Assembly: GCA_045863195.1 (NCBI GenBank)
Contig: BTUI01000007.1
Location: forward strand, 1 to 64,000
Origin: W-Chloroflexi-9 sp045863195
GTDB lineage: Bacteria; Chloroflexota; Dehalococcoidia; UBA2979
Length of the DNA: 64,000 bases
Direction: 5' to 3'
Shown: positions 1 through 9,770 of the stretch, piece after piece
Numbering within the stretch: the first letter of the stretch is position 1
Layout of the letters: each line of letters begins with the position of its first letter
Position numbers and translations under genes: made by a program
The notes under the pieces: generated by a model
Databases searched by the model: none
What the model was told of the DNA's origin: nothing
Seen by the model: the letters and a program-made list of their open reading frames with translations, nothing else

Positions 1-31
1 GTCACGGTCGCCCTCGCCCGGCGGCGGGGTG

Positions 32-1684
32 CTACTTCAGCGCGCGCCAGACCTCGGTGCCGGCCGCGACGCCGGTGATCGCGCCGCCCTCCATGTAGCC
101 CTGGAAGTCCTGCGTGGTGTGCTCGCCGGCGAAGTGGATGCGGCCCTGCGGGACCGCCTCGTAGCCGCCGAACGCGGAGTACTGGCCGGGGCGGTAGTAG
201 GAGTAGGCCAGCCGCAGGTTCGGGTCGTGGTGCTGCACGGAAAGCGTGGCCCGGCCGTTCCACTGAGCGCCCAGCCCCGGGAACACCGGCTCGACCTGGC
301 CGAGGAACGTCTGCGCGGCAGCGACCACGCGCGCATCCGCGTCCGTGGCGTAGGGCGTGTCCGTCGGGATCGCCCCGGTCACGTCGCCGCCGGTGTAGTC
401 CACCAGGATGCCGCTCGCGCCGTCCTGGCCGCGGGTCACGTCCCAGGAGGCCTGGTAGCCGGTGTCGGAGTAGGTCGCGCCGTTGCTCTTCCCCCACGGC
501 CCGGACTGGTTCCAGACGCGGGAGGTGAACTGCAACTGCAGCTTCCCGTTGCGCCCGGCGCCCAGTTCCACGATCGCCTGCTCCTTGCGCGCATCGAAGC
601 CTGCGCCGGAGCGGTCGATCGTCCTCAGGACGGCGAACGGCAGCGTGAGGATCGCCCGCTGCGCGCGCACCACGCGCGTCGGGCCGTTGCCGTTCGGGCC
701 GGTGCGGAACGTCAGTTGCACCTCGTCCGCCGTCTGAGCGATGGCGGTGAGCCGCCAGCCGAGGCGCACCGGCTGTGGCAGCGACGCAGCGATCGCCTCC
801 GGCAGTTGCTGGTTGCCGCCAACGATGTGGTAGCGCTCGTCCGACACGCCGAACAGCGACGCTGCCGCGGCGGAGGTGCCGTAGCCCAGCAGGTAGACCA
901 AGTTCAGCGCCGACTGGTCGGTCGTCTCCGCGCCGAACTCGATGTTGTAGGCGACGTCCAGCAACTGGCCCATGCGCGAGGCGTGTCCGCCCGGCACGCG
1001 CGTCTCGATCCAGTCGTACAGGGTCATCGCGTCCAGCGCGCGGCCCGCGTCCGTGCCGATGTCCCAGGTGGTCGGGTAGCTTGCCGCCTTCAGGTCGGCC
1101 TTCGTCGCGTTGTAGACGGCACGGAAGTCGGCGTCTGCCTCCGCCTTCGGGTAGTAGCCGCCGAAGAAGTAGTAGGTGTCGGTGGTGCCCTTCGGCTCCG
1201 ACTTCGGCAGGTCCACCAGCTTCAGGCGGAAGCGCTGCGCCAGTTGGCGGACGGTCTTGTGGCCGGTGTCGATCAGTTCGCCGCCCCACTCGCTCACCTG
1301 GCCGTCCGCCCAGGACGTGGTGTTCGAGTACATGCGCCCGCCGATGCGGTCGGACGCCTCGTACACACGGGCGGCGATGCCCCTGTCGGCGAGCGTGAGC
1401 GCCGCAGACAGACCGGCGATACCGGCGCCAACGATGACCACCGGGTGTACGCCGGTCGTGTCGTCGGAAGCCTCCGCGCGCATCGCCGGCAGCGCCGCCG
1501 CCGCAGCGAGGCCCGCGCCAACGGCAGCGGTGCGCGCCAGGAACGTGCGGCGGTCCATCGCCCGCTCCGCCGAGCGGGTGGCGCGCATCTCACGGAGCGC
1601 CGCGGGGGTCACGCCGAGGGCATCGGCGGAGCGGTGCTCCTCGGCGAGGTCGGCGAGCGCGCGCAAGAGCGGGGTACGGGGCAT
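32..1684 (-). CDS. Flavin amine oxidase family protein, Tat-exported
   Basis: Predicted FAD-dependent amine oxidase, 550 aa. A dinucleotide-binding motif VGAGIAG lies near residues 85-91, followed by SDRIGGRMYS at 111-120. The C-terminal FAD signature FAGEHT is followed by GYMEGGAITG. This arrangement is standard for the monoamine/polyamine oxidase family, which oxidises amines to imines and releases H2O2. Residues 44-66 carry a twin-arginine signal (DRRTFLA, then an alanine-rich hydrophobic run ending before AMRA), so the folded, FAD-loaded enzyme is probably exported. About 40 residues precede the Tat motif, which is unusually long; the ATG at residue 43 would place the RR pair almost at the N-terminus and is an alternative start. 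The gene is monocistronic and divergent from the crotonase gene. The substrate cannot be told from sequence. Confidence 0.88.
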   Translation of the reverse strand: MPRTPLLRALADLAEEHRSADALGVTPAALREMRATRSAERAMDRRTFLARTAAVGAGLAAAAALPAMRAEASDDTTGVHPVVIVGAGIAGLSAALTLADRGIAARVYEASDRIGGRMYSNTTSWADGQVSEWGGELIDTGHKTVRQLAQRFRLKLVDLPKSEPKGTTDTYYFFGGYYPKAEADADFRAVYNATKADLKAASYPTTWDIGTDAGRALDAMTLYDWIETRVPGGHASRMGQLLDVAYNIEFGAETTDQSALNLVYLLGYGTSAAAASLFGVSDERYHIVGGNQQLPEAIAASLPQPVRLGWRLTAIAQTADEVQLTFRTGPNGNGPTRVVRAQRAILTLPFAVLRTIDRSGAGFDARKEQAIVELGAGRNGKLQLQFTSRVWNQSGPWGKSNGATYSDTGYQASWDVTRGQDGASGILVDYTGGDVTGAIPTDTPYATDADARVVAAAQTFLGQVEPVFPGLGAQWNGRATLSVQHHDPNLRLAYSYYRPGQYSAFGGYEAVPQGRIHFAGEHTTQDFQGYMEGGAITGVAAGTEVWRALK

Positions 1685-1843
1685 GGGCGAGATCCTTCGA
1701 CAGGGGACGCAACGTCACCGGGGACGATAGCGCGCCAGCGGCACCGTCTCCACGCGTGGCGGGGCGGTCAGAAAGCCCGGACCCCCGGTCTTCACCGATC
1801 CTCAACCGTGCGCGGGCGGCGCGGGGTGACTTCATCACGGGCG

Positions 1844-1849
1844 TATACT
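1844..1849 (+). promoter_or_regulatory. Candidate -10 element for the crotonase gene
   Basis: TATACT lies 37 bases before the ATG at 1887, in the gap between the divergent oxidase and crotonase genes. It is close to the sigma-70 -10 consensus and stands out in GC-rich surroundings. No convincing -35 hexamer is found 16-18 bases upstream, so the call is tentative. Confidence 0.4.
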
Positions 1850-1886
1850 CCCGCCGATCCGGCGACCAGCCCTGCGAGGCGTCACC

Positions 1887-2753
1887 ATGACCGAGCCCTA
1901 CCGCCCCGACCTCTTCGCGGACGCGCAGACGGTGCAGGTTGAACGCGAGGGCCGCGTCGGCATCGTCCGCTGGAACCGCCCGGACCGTCTCAACGCGATG
2001 AACAGCACCATGTACGCCGAGTGGATCGAGGCGTACGACACGTTCAACGCCGACCCGGACATCGGCGCGGTGGTGACCACCGGCAACGGACGCGCCTACA
2101 GCGCTGGCGCGGACGTCGGCGGGTTCGAGCGCTCCTTCACCGGCGCGGAGGCGCCGAAGGAGAAGGTCGCGCCGCACGCGCCGTTCGCGCCCTGGTACAT
2201 GGCGGACGGCAAGCCCACGGTGGCGGCGGTGAACGGCCTCGCCATCGGCATCGGGTTCACCTCGATCCTCTGGTACGACCTGATCATCGCGTCCACGCAG
2301 GCGCAGTTCTCCGCGCGGTTCGCGGCGATCGGGCTGACGCCGGAACTCAACTCCTCGTGGATGCTGCCAAAGCTGATTGGCGTCCAGAAGTCCAAGGAGA
2401 TGGTGCTCACCGGCCGCATCTGGAACGCCGAGGAGACTCGCGACCTGGGTCTGGTGCGCGAGGTGGTGCCGCACGAGGAGTTGATGGAGCGCGCCATCGC
2501 GAAGGCGGCGGAGATCGCCACCAACCCCTCCTCCACCCTGAAGGTCATCAAGCGCATGCTCTTCGAGGACATGCTCTCGACCGACCTCACCACGATCGAG
2601 CGACGGTCGGGCGAGAACTTCGCGGCGGCGCGGAAGACGGCCGAGCATCGTGAGGCGCTGTACGCGATCCGCGAGAAGCGCGCCCCGCGCTACCACGACG
2701 TTTCGTATATGGAGGATCTGGCCAGCCGCGTCGCCCGCGGCGAGGCGAAGTAG
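1887..2753 (+). CDS. Crotonase-family protein, delta3-delta2-enoyl-CoA isomerase-like
   Basis: 288-aa crotonase fold (enoyl-CoA hydratase/isomerase superfamily). The oxyanion-hole loops are visible: YSAGAD at 71-76 and AAVNGLAIGIG at 113-123. By hand alignment with rat mitochondrial hydratase, the two catalytic glutamates are absent: E144 aligns with T125, and E164 aligns with F145. A glutamate is instead present in the TPE motif (E153), where ECI2/PECI-type enoyl-CoA isomerases carry their catalytic SPE glutamate. Isomerase or another non-hydratase activity is therefore more likely than hydration. This is an inference from motif placement. The gene stands alone, so no beta-oxidation neighbours help. 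Confidence 0.85.
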   Translation: MTEPYRPDLFADAQTVQVEREGRVGIVRWNRPDRLNAMNSTMYAEWIEAYDTFNADPDIGAVVTTGNGRAYSAGADVGGFERSFTGAEAPKEKVAPHAPFAPWYMADGKPTVAAVNGLAIGIGFTSILWYDLIIASTQAQFSARFAAIGLTPELNSSWMLPKLIGVQKSKEMVLTGRIWNAEETRDLGLVREVVPHEELMERAIAKAAEIATNPSSTLKVIKRMLFEDMLSTDLTTIERRSGENFAAARKTAEHREALYAIREKRAPRYHDVSYMEDLASRVARGEAK

Positions 2754-2774
2754 CGGCGCCTGCCGGCAGCCGGA

Positions 2775-2792
2775 CGTCGAGGTACCTCGACG
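2775..2792. other. Perfect 18-bp palindrome downstream of the crotonase gene
   Basis: CGTCGAGGTACCTCGACG lies 22 bases after the crotonase stop. As RNA it folds into a 7-bp stem with a GTAC loop. It could be a weak terminator or an operator. No T-run follows. Confidence 0.4.
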
Positions 2793-2990
2793 CTTACAGA
2801 GATTTCAGCCCGGCAACGCCCCCGGATAGAGGCTGCGTGCGTTATGGTGGATGGGCCAGTCACGAAGGCTGGCGTCCTCGGTCCGCACAAGAGTCTCATC
2901 CGAACTCCACGTCGCGCTTCCCGGGATTGATGTTCGAGCCGTCCGTCGGGGCGGTATTGCCGGCACTGGCCGGCGTGGAGTGATGTTTCG

Positions 2991-3353
2991 TTGGGTAACC
3001 GTATGTACGTGGGGAACCTCCCCTTCTCGGCGACCGCTGCCGAGGTTGAGCAGCTGTTCGCGCAGTACGGCGAGGTCATCTCGTGCGTCCTGCCGACCGA
3101 CCGCGAGACCGGCCGGCCGCGTGGCTTCGGCTTCGTCGAGATGAACGAGGCCGACGCCCAGAAGGCGATGCGCGCCCTGGACGGCCAGCAGTTCGGCGGC
3201 CGCGCCCTGAAGGTCAACGAGGCCCAGGCGCGCGAAGAGCGCCCGCGCGGCGGTGGCTACGGCGGCGGCGGTGGTGGTGGCTACGGTGGCGGCGGCGGCG
3301 GCTACGGCGGTGGTAACCGCGGTGGCGGCGGCGGCGGTCGCGACCGCTACTAG
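2991..3353 (+). CDS. RRM-domain RNA-binding protein with glycine-rich tail
   Basis: 120-aa single RNA recognition motif. RNP2 is MYVGNL (residues 5-10) and RNP1 is RGFGFVEM (about 44-51). The last 35 residues are almost all Gly with Tyr and Arg, like the cyanobacterial and plant cold-induced glycine-rich RNA-binding proteins. Such proteins bind single-stranded RNA and act as chaperones, often induced by cold. The start is uncertain: TTG at 2991 has a GGAG 10 bases upstream, while ATG at 3003 (MYVGNLPFS) fits the family N-terminus better but has only GGG upstream. The roughly 240-base gap before the gene could hold a long 5' leader, as in many cold-shock genes; only the palindrome at 2775-2792 was recognised there. 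Confidence 0.92.
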   Translation: MGNRMYVGNLPFSATAAEVEQLFAQYGEVISCVLPTDRETGRPRGFGFVEMNEADAQKAMRALDGQQFGGRALKVNEAQAREERPRGGGYGGGGGGGYGGGGGGYGGGNRGGGGGGRDRY

Positions 3354-3417
3354 TCTTCGGACATTCCACCTGCCCGTGCCGCGTCGCTGACGCAATCGGA
3401 TGGACGGACAGGTGAGC

Positions 3418-3451
3418 GGGAAGGCCCCGGCGGTGACGCCGGGGCCTTCCC
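3418..3451 (+). terminator. Intrinsic terminator after the RRM gene
   Basis: A perfect 14-bp stem (3418-3431 with 3438-3451, core AAGGCCCCGGC) encloses a 6-base loop. It lies 65 bases after the RRM stop. The 3' side has only a short TTCCCC tract, as is common in this GC-rich genome. Confidence 0.75.
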
Positions 3452-3569
3452 CGTCCCGAGGCCTCCCGGCCCCCGCGCCCCTGAGCGCGAACGCGGGTAC
3501 GCTGGATCCCTCACACCACACGTCATGACCATCACCTCGCGAGGCGGGACGCCTCGCATCGGAGTCCCC

Positions 3570-5453
<1,884 letters not shown>

Positions 5454-5490
5454 ATCGGGACGCCCTCGGGCGCCCCGCTCTGGACGCGAC

Positions 5491-5514
5491 AGCCCCGGTC
5501 GACCGGGGCTTCTT
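5491..5514 (+). terminator. Intrinsic terminator after typA
   Basis: AGCCCCGGTCGACCGGGGCT is a perfect 20-base palindrome (8-bp stem, TCGA loop) followed by TCTT. It starts 38 bases after the typA stop. Confidence 0.8.
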
Positions 5515-5525
5515 CGTCAGCCCCG

Positions 5526-5555
5526 TTGACGGCCTGCACCCGATGTACGTACATT
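5526..5555 (+). promoter_or_regulatory. Promoter and candidate operator of the toxin-antitoxin pair
   Basis: TTGACG (5526-5531) is followed after 18 bases by TACATT (5550-5555), a reasonable sigma-70-like promoter. A perfect 12-bp palindrome, ATGTACGTACAT (5543-5554), overlaps the -10. RHH antitoxins such as TacA repress their own promoter through short palindromes, so this is the natural operator candidate for the DUF1778 protein encoded 32 bases downstream. Confidence 0.6.
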
Positions 5556-5586
5556 TGACTCAGAGCGAGGGCAGACGGATCGACGC

Positions 5587-5892
5587 ATGACATCACCCAC
5601 CCCCGGCCCACGGGCGCAGGCCGCGAAGGAGACGCGCGAGGAGCGCATCTACTTCCGTGCGACCCCGAGCGAACGCGATCTGCTCCAGCAGGCGGCGGAT
5701 GCCACCGGCAAGAGCCTCACCGCCTTCGTGCTGGAGGCGGCGAGCCGCGAGGCGGAGCGGGCCCTCATCGACCGTCGCCTCTTCATCGTGGACGCGGAGC
5801 GCTGGGCACAGTTCACGGCCGCGCTGGACCACCCGGCGGCCGACAAGCCGCGCCTGCGCCGGCTGCTCCAGCGCCCCGTCGACGTCGAATAG
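5587..5892 (+). CDS. DUF1778 (TacA-type) antitoxin
   Basis: 101-aa protein with the DUF1778 layout. An N-terminal ribbon-helix-helix begins at about residue 20 (RIYFRATPSERDLLQQAA, then GKSLTAFVLEAA). A helical toxin-binding tail follows (FIVDAERWAQFTAALDHP, the usual antitoxin clamp region). TacA-type antitoxins bind DNA at their own promoter and neutralise a GNAT toxin. The gene directly downstream encodes such a GNAT protein after a 10-bp gap, which makes the assignment firm. About 15 extra N-terminal residues, proline-rich, precede the conserved core. Confidence 0.92.
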   Translation: MTSPTPGPRAQAAKETREERIYFRATPSERDLLQQAADATGKSLTAFVLEAASREAERALIDRRLFIVDAERWAQFTAALDHPAADKPRLRRLLQRPVDVE

Positions 5893-5902
5893 GCCGCCTC
5901 GG

Positions 5903-6403
5903 GTGCCGCTGTCGGACGTCGAGCCGATCGCGGCCCACCACCTGGTCGAGGCGTTTGACTGCGGCGTGCCGGAACTCACGGAGTGGCTACAGCGATTCGC
6001 CCTGACCAGCCACCGCTCTGACAGCGCACGGGTGTACGTGGTCCACCGCGACCAGCGGGTCGCCGGCTACTACGCGCTGGCGACCGGCGCGGTGCTGAAA
6101 GAGGAGGCGCCCGGCCGGATCGGCCGGGGCCTCGGAGCGCACCCGATCCCCGTGATCTTGCTCGCGCGGCTGGCGGTCGACGAGCGCGAGCAGGGGCACG
6201 GCATCGGCACGCTCCTGCTGCGGGACGCGCTCATCCGCGTCGCCGGCGCCGCCGACATCATCGGCGCGCGGGCGCTGCTCATCCACGCGCAGAACGAGGC
6301 GGCACGCACCTGGTACCTGCGCCAGGCGGAGTTCGATCCCTCCCCCGTCGACCCGCTCCAACTGATGCTCCTGATGAAGGACCTCCGCCGCGCCATCGAG
6401 TAG
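5903..6403 (+). CDS. GNAT-family toxin (TacT-like)
   Basis: 166-aa GNAT acetyltransferase starting at GTG 5903, ten bases after the antitoxin stop. The protein begins VPLSDVEPIAAHHL and contains the TacT hallmarks: FDCGVPELTEWLQRFA near the N-terminus, YVVHRDQRVAGYYALATGAV in the central sheet, and the acetyl-CoA loop RLAVDEREQGHGIG. TacT/AtaT-type toxins acetylate the amino group of charged tRNAs and stop translation; this is known for the family, not shown here. A catalytic-type Tyr is present in the WYLRQ stretch near the C-terminus. An upstream in-frame extension overlaps the antitoxin and is not used. The pair forms a two-gene operon. Confidence 0.92.
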   Translation: MPLSDVEPIAAHHLVEAFDCGVPELTEWLQRFALTSHRSDSARVYVVHRDQRVAGYYALATGAVLKEEAPGRIGRGLGAHPIPVILLARLAVDEREQGHGIGTLLLRDALIRVAGAADIIGARALLIHAQNEAARTWYLRQAEFDPSPVDPLQLMLLMKDLRRAIE

Positions 6404-6450
6404 CGAGCGTCGAGGTGGCCGTCGCGTGGGGACGCGGATGACACGCGCGC

Positions 6451-6486
6451 TTGCCGCGCGGATCGGTGGCCGGTAGAAGTACCGGG
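6451..6486 (+). promoter_or_regulatory. Promoter of the restriction-modification gene, probably leaderless
   Basis: TTGCCG (6451-6456), a 17-base spacer and TAGAAG (6474-6479) match four of six consensus bases each. Transcription would then begin within a base or two of the GTG at 6486. No Shine-Dalgarno precedes that codon, so a leaderless mRNA is the simplest reading. Confidence 0.5.
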
Positions 6487-9407
6487 TGACGAATGCGCCC
6501 CAGATGACCCCGGCGGACTTCGCGGCGAAGTGGCTCCAGAGCGAGCGGCGTGAGCGCGCCTCGTCGCAGGAGCACTTCATCGACCTGTGCCGGATGCTCG
6601 GCGTGTCCACGCCGAACGACCCCGGGTCGAGCCCGGACTGGTACGCCTTCGAGAAGCCCGTCACCAAGACGCTGGGCGGGGACGGGTTCGCGGACGTCTG
6701 GCGGAAGGGCGCCTTCGGCTGGGAGTACAAGGGCGCGCACAAGGACCTGCAGGCCGCCTACCAGCAACTCCTGACCTACCGCGAGGCGCTGGACAACCCG
6801 CCGATCCTGGTCGTGTCGGACATGGACCGGATCGTCGTCCGCACCAACTTCAACAACACCAAGACCCAGGTCTTCGAGTTCACGCTCGCCGACTTCCGGG
6901 ACGATCCGGAGGAGGCGCTGCGCGTCCTCCGCCTCGTCTTCACCAACCCGGAGGGGCTCCGCCCCGACCGCGCGCCGGAGGCGGTGACGAAGGCCGCCGC
7001 CGACCACTTCGCCGCGATCGCCCGGTCGATGAGCGACCGCGGGCACGAGGCGGAGGCGGTGGCGCACTTCCTGAACCGCGTCCTGTTCTGCCTCTTCGCG
7101 GAGGACGTGGGGCTGCTGCCGGGCGGGATCATGACGGAGTTGATCCGCTCCCGCGCCGGCGACCCGGGCGAACTGGACGCCGGCCTGGCCGAGTTGTTCG
7201 CGAAGATGTCCACGGACGGCAACGCCTACCGGCACTTCGGCACCCACCGCATCGAGTGGTTCAACGGCGGGCTGTTCGATGGCGCGCCGACGATCCCGTT
7301 CACGCGGGAGGAGATCGCCTCCGTGCGGGCGGCGGCGGCGCTGGACTGGTCGCAGGTGGAGCCCGCCATCCTCGGCACGCTGTTCGAGCGCGGCCTGGAC
7401 CCGGCGAAGCGCGGCCAACTGGGGGCGCACTACACCGACCGCACGAAGATCGACATGGTCGTGCAGCCGGTGGTGATGGAGCCGCTCCGCCGCGAGTTCG
7501 CCGCGATGCAGGAGCGCGTGGAGGCGCTGGTCGCGGGCCGCACGCCCAGCCCCCTCACCCGCGAGAACACCCGCCGGCAGAACCTGCCGCAGTGGGAACG
7601 CGACGCCGAGGTCGCGTGGCGGTCGTTCCTGGAGCGCGTGCGCGCGGTGCGCGTGCTGGACCCCGCCTGCGGCTCCGGCAACTTCCTGTACGTGACGCTG
7701 CAGCACCTGAAGGACCTGGAGTACGAGGTGATCCGCTGGGGCTCGGAGCGGCTGCGGCTGCCCGCCTTCCAGCCGGAGGTGGGGCCGCACAACGTCCTCG
7801 GCATCGAGATCAACCCGTACGCGAAGGAGCTCGCCGGGGTCTCCATCTGGATCGGCCACATGCAGTGGGCGCGCGCGAACGGCTTCGGGTATCCCAGCAA
7901 CCCCGTCCTCCGTCCCCTCGACAACATCGAGCGGCGCGACGCGATCCTCGCCCGCGACGACCGAGGCCGCCCCGTCCCCGCCGGGTGGCCCGCCGCCGAG
8001 TTCATCGTCGGGAACCCGCCGTTCCTCGGCGACAAGATGATGCGCGGCGGCCTCGGGGACGACTACGTGGACGCGCTCCGCGAGGCATGGTCGGGCCGGG
8101 TGCCTGGTGGGGCCGACCTGGTCTGCTACTGGCACGAGAAGGCACGTGAACTGATTGAGGTCGGCGCGGTGCGGCGGGCCGGGTTGCTCGCGACGAACTC
8201 GATCCGTGGTGGTGCGAACCGGCGCGTGCTGCAGCGCATCAAGCGCAGCGGCGACATCTTCATGGCATGGAGCGATGAGGATTGGACCGTGGAGGGGGCG
8301 GCGGTCCGCGTCTCGATCGTCGCGCAGGACAACGGCGCCGAGACGGATCGGATGCTCGACGGCAAAGCAGTCGCCACGATTCATGCCGATCTCACTGGAG
8401 CAGAGGTCGCCACCGCTGACATCACCTCTTCCCGATCACTCCCCGAGAATCGATCCGTCTCGTTCATTGGTGACCAGAAGGGCGGCGCGTTCGATATCGA
8501 CGGCGACGTGGCCCGAGCGATGTTGAAAGCACCGACCAACCCAAACGGGCGCCCGAACAGCGATGTGATCCTCCCGTGGATGAACGGCATCGACATTGTT
8601 CGGCGCCATCGGGACATGTTCATCATCGACTTTGGTGAGGCGAAGTCGCCAGAGGAGATCGCGGCCTACGAGAAACCGTTCGAGCACGTGCGTCAGAATG
8701 TGCTCCCAGTGCGGGAGCTGACTCGCCGGGCCGCGAGACGAGATCGCTGGTGGCGGCACCACGAGACCGCAGCAAATATGCGCGTCGCCTTGGAGGGGCT
8801 CCGACGCTACATCGCAACGCCTCGCGTCTCGAAGCACCGCATCTTCACTTGGGTCTCACCACCAACGCTCTTGGATGCTGCAACCGTCGCCATTGCGCGG
8901 GACGACGACTATGCGTTCGGCGTGCTGCATTCGCGCGTGCACGAGCGGTGGTCGCTGCGGATGGGGACGAGCCTGGAGGATCGCCCGCGCTACACGCCGA
9001 CGACCACGTTCGAGACGTTCCCGTTCCCGTGGCCGCTGAACACGCCGGATGCCGCGCTCACGCCGGAGCAGGCGGCGCACCGGGACGCCATCGGCGCGGC
9101 GGCGCGGGCGCTGGTCGCGCAGCGGGACGCCTGGCTGAACCCGCCGGAACTGGTGCGGGAGGAGCCGGACGTGATCCCCACGCTCCCGCCTCGCCTCGTC
9201 CCGGTGAGCGAAGAGGCGGAGGCGGCGCTGGCGAAGCGCACGCTCACGAACCTCTACAACGCGCGCCCCACCTGGCTCGTGAACGCGCACGCCGCGCTGG
9301 ACCGCGCCGTCCTCGCCGCCTACGGGTGGCCGGAGGAGATCGAGGAAGAGGCGATGCTGGCGGCGCTGCTCGCCCTCAACCACCAGCGCGCCGGCGTGCA
9401 GCCGTAG
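6486..9407 (+). CDS. MmeI-like single-chain Type II restriction-modification enzyme
   Basis: 973-aa fusion of endonuclease, N6-adenine methyltransferase and target-recognition domains. The N-terminal nuclease has D70-X9-E80-X-K82 (D in GFADVW, then EYK), the PD-(D/E)XK spacing described for MmeI. A helical linker follows. The methyltransferase domain has motif I DPACGSGNF at 392-400 and motif IV NPPF at 510-513. The target-recognition region lies at about 550-820, followed by a C-terminal tail. All catalytic residues are intact, so the enzyme is predicted to cut and methylate DNA. The target-recognition part has distinctly lower GC than the rest: 18 of 54 codons from 8340 end in A or T, against 2 of 54 from the start codon. 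No separate restriction or specificity gene lies nearby, as expected for this class. Confidence 0.9.
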   Translation: MTNAPQMTPADFAAKWLQSERRERASSQEHFIDLCRMLGVSTPNDPGSSPDWYAFEKPVTKTLGGDGFADVWRKGAFGWEYKGAHKDLQAAYQQLLTYREALDNPPILVVSDMDRIVVRTNFNNTKTQVFEFTLADFRDDPEEALRVLRLVFTNPEGLRPDRAPEAVTKAAADHFAAIARSMSDRGHEAEAVAHFLNRVLFCLFAEDVGLLPGGIMTELIRSRAGDPGELDAGLAELFAKMSTDGNAYRHFGTHRIEWFNGGLFDGAPTIPFTREEIASVRAAAALDWSQVEPAILGTLFERGLDPAKRGQLGAHYTDRTKIDMVVQPVVMEPLRREFAAMQERVEALVAGRTPSPLTRENTRRQNLPQWERDAEVAWRSFLERVRAVRVLDPACGSGNFLYVTLQHLKDLEYEVIRWGSERLRLPAFQPEVGPHNVLGIEINPYAKELAGVSIWIGHMQWARANGFGYPSNPVLRPLDNIERRDAILARDDRGRPVPAGWPAAEFIVGNPPFLGDKMMRGGLGDDYVDALREAWSGRVPGGADLVCYWHEKARELIEVGAVRRAGLLATNSIRGGANRRVLQRIKRSGDIFMAWSDEDWTVEGAAVRVSIVAQDNGAETDRMLDGKAVATIHADLTGAEVATADITSSRSLPENRSVSFIGDQKGGAFDIDGDVARAMLKAPTNPNGRPNSDVILPWMNGIDIVRRHRDMFIIDFGEAKSPEEIAAYEKPFEHVRQNVLPVRELTRRAARRDRWWRHHETAANMRVALEGLRRYIATPRVSKHRIFTWVSPPTLLDAATVAIARDDDYAFGVLHSRVHERWSLRMGTSLEDRPRYTPTTTFETFPFPWPLNTPDAALTPEQAAHRDAIGAAARALVAQRDAWLNPPELVREEPDVIPTLPPRLVPVSEEAEAALAKRTLTNLYNARPTWLVNAHAALDRAVLAAYGWPEEIEEEAMLAALLALNHQRAGVQP

Positions 9408-9422
9408 CGCGCCCCGCCCCGC

Positions 9423-9770
9423 TCACGCCTCGGCGGTGCGCCAGTAGGCGGAGCCGTCACGGCGGCGGGCGAGGAAGCCCTCGTCGATGAGGTAGCGGCG
9501 GAGGAAGACCGGGTCGTGGAACGCGTGCAGCGCGTCCAGACGGTCGTTCACCTGGCGCTCCGTCAGCACCTCGCCCGGCTCGAAGTGCGCGGCGAGGTGC
9601 TCCAGCACCAGCAGCCGCTCCACGCGACGCTTCGGCCAGCGTTCGATGCGGCCCCTGCCGTCCGTGAGCCGCGCGAGGATGCGCGCGCGCTGCTGCAGCA
9701 CGCGGACCGGGTCGGCGGGCGGCTCGCGCGGCTCGTCGTCGCGGAGCGGGCGCGGGTTGGTGATCGGCAT
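9423..9770 (-). CDS. DUF2087 domain protein
   Basis: 115-aa protein read from the ATG at 9770, with GAGG upstream. The C-terminal two thirds match DUF2087. RVERLLVLEHLAAHF leads into a winged-helix-like segment (GEVLTERQVNDRLDALH, then DPVFLRRYLIDEGFLARRRDGSAYWR). DUF2087 is often found alone or fused to HTH domains and is suspected to bind nucleic acid; its exact role is unknown. The gene is convergent with the restriction-modification gene, with only 15 bases between stops. A longer frame upstream of 9770 is Pro/Arg-rich and covers the R1 repeat, so it is not considered coding. Confidence 0.8.
   Translation of the reverse strand: MPITNPRPLRDDEPREPPADPVRVLQQRARILARLTDGRGRIERWPKRRVERLLVLEHLAAHFEPGEVLTERQVNDRLDALHAFHDPVFLRRYLIDEGFLARRRDGSAYWRTAEA

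Noticed and set aside
29..1942. A 637-codon open frame opposite the amine oxidase gene
   Set aside because: It is a GC-rich shadow frame, Arg/Val-rich without motifs, whereas the minus strand encodes a complete flavoenzyme with Tat signal.
5657..5902. Upstream extension of the GNAT toxin gene
   Set aside because: It lies entirely within the antitoxin gene in another frame. GTG 5903 gives the family N-terminus.
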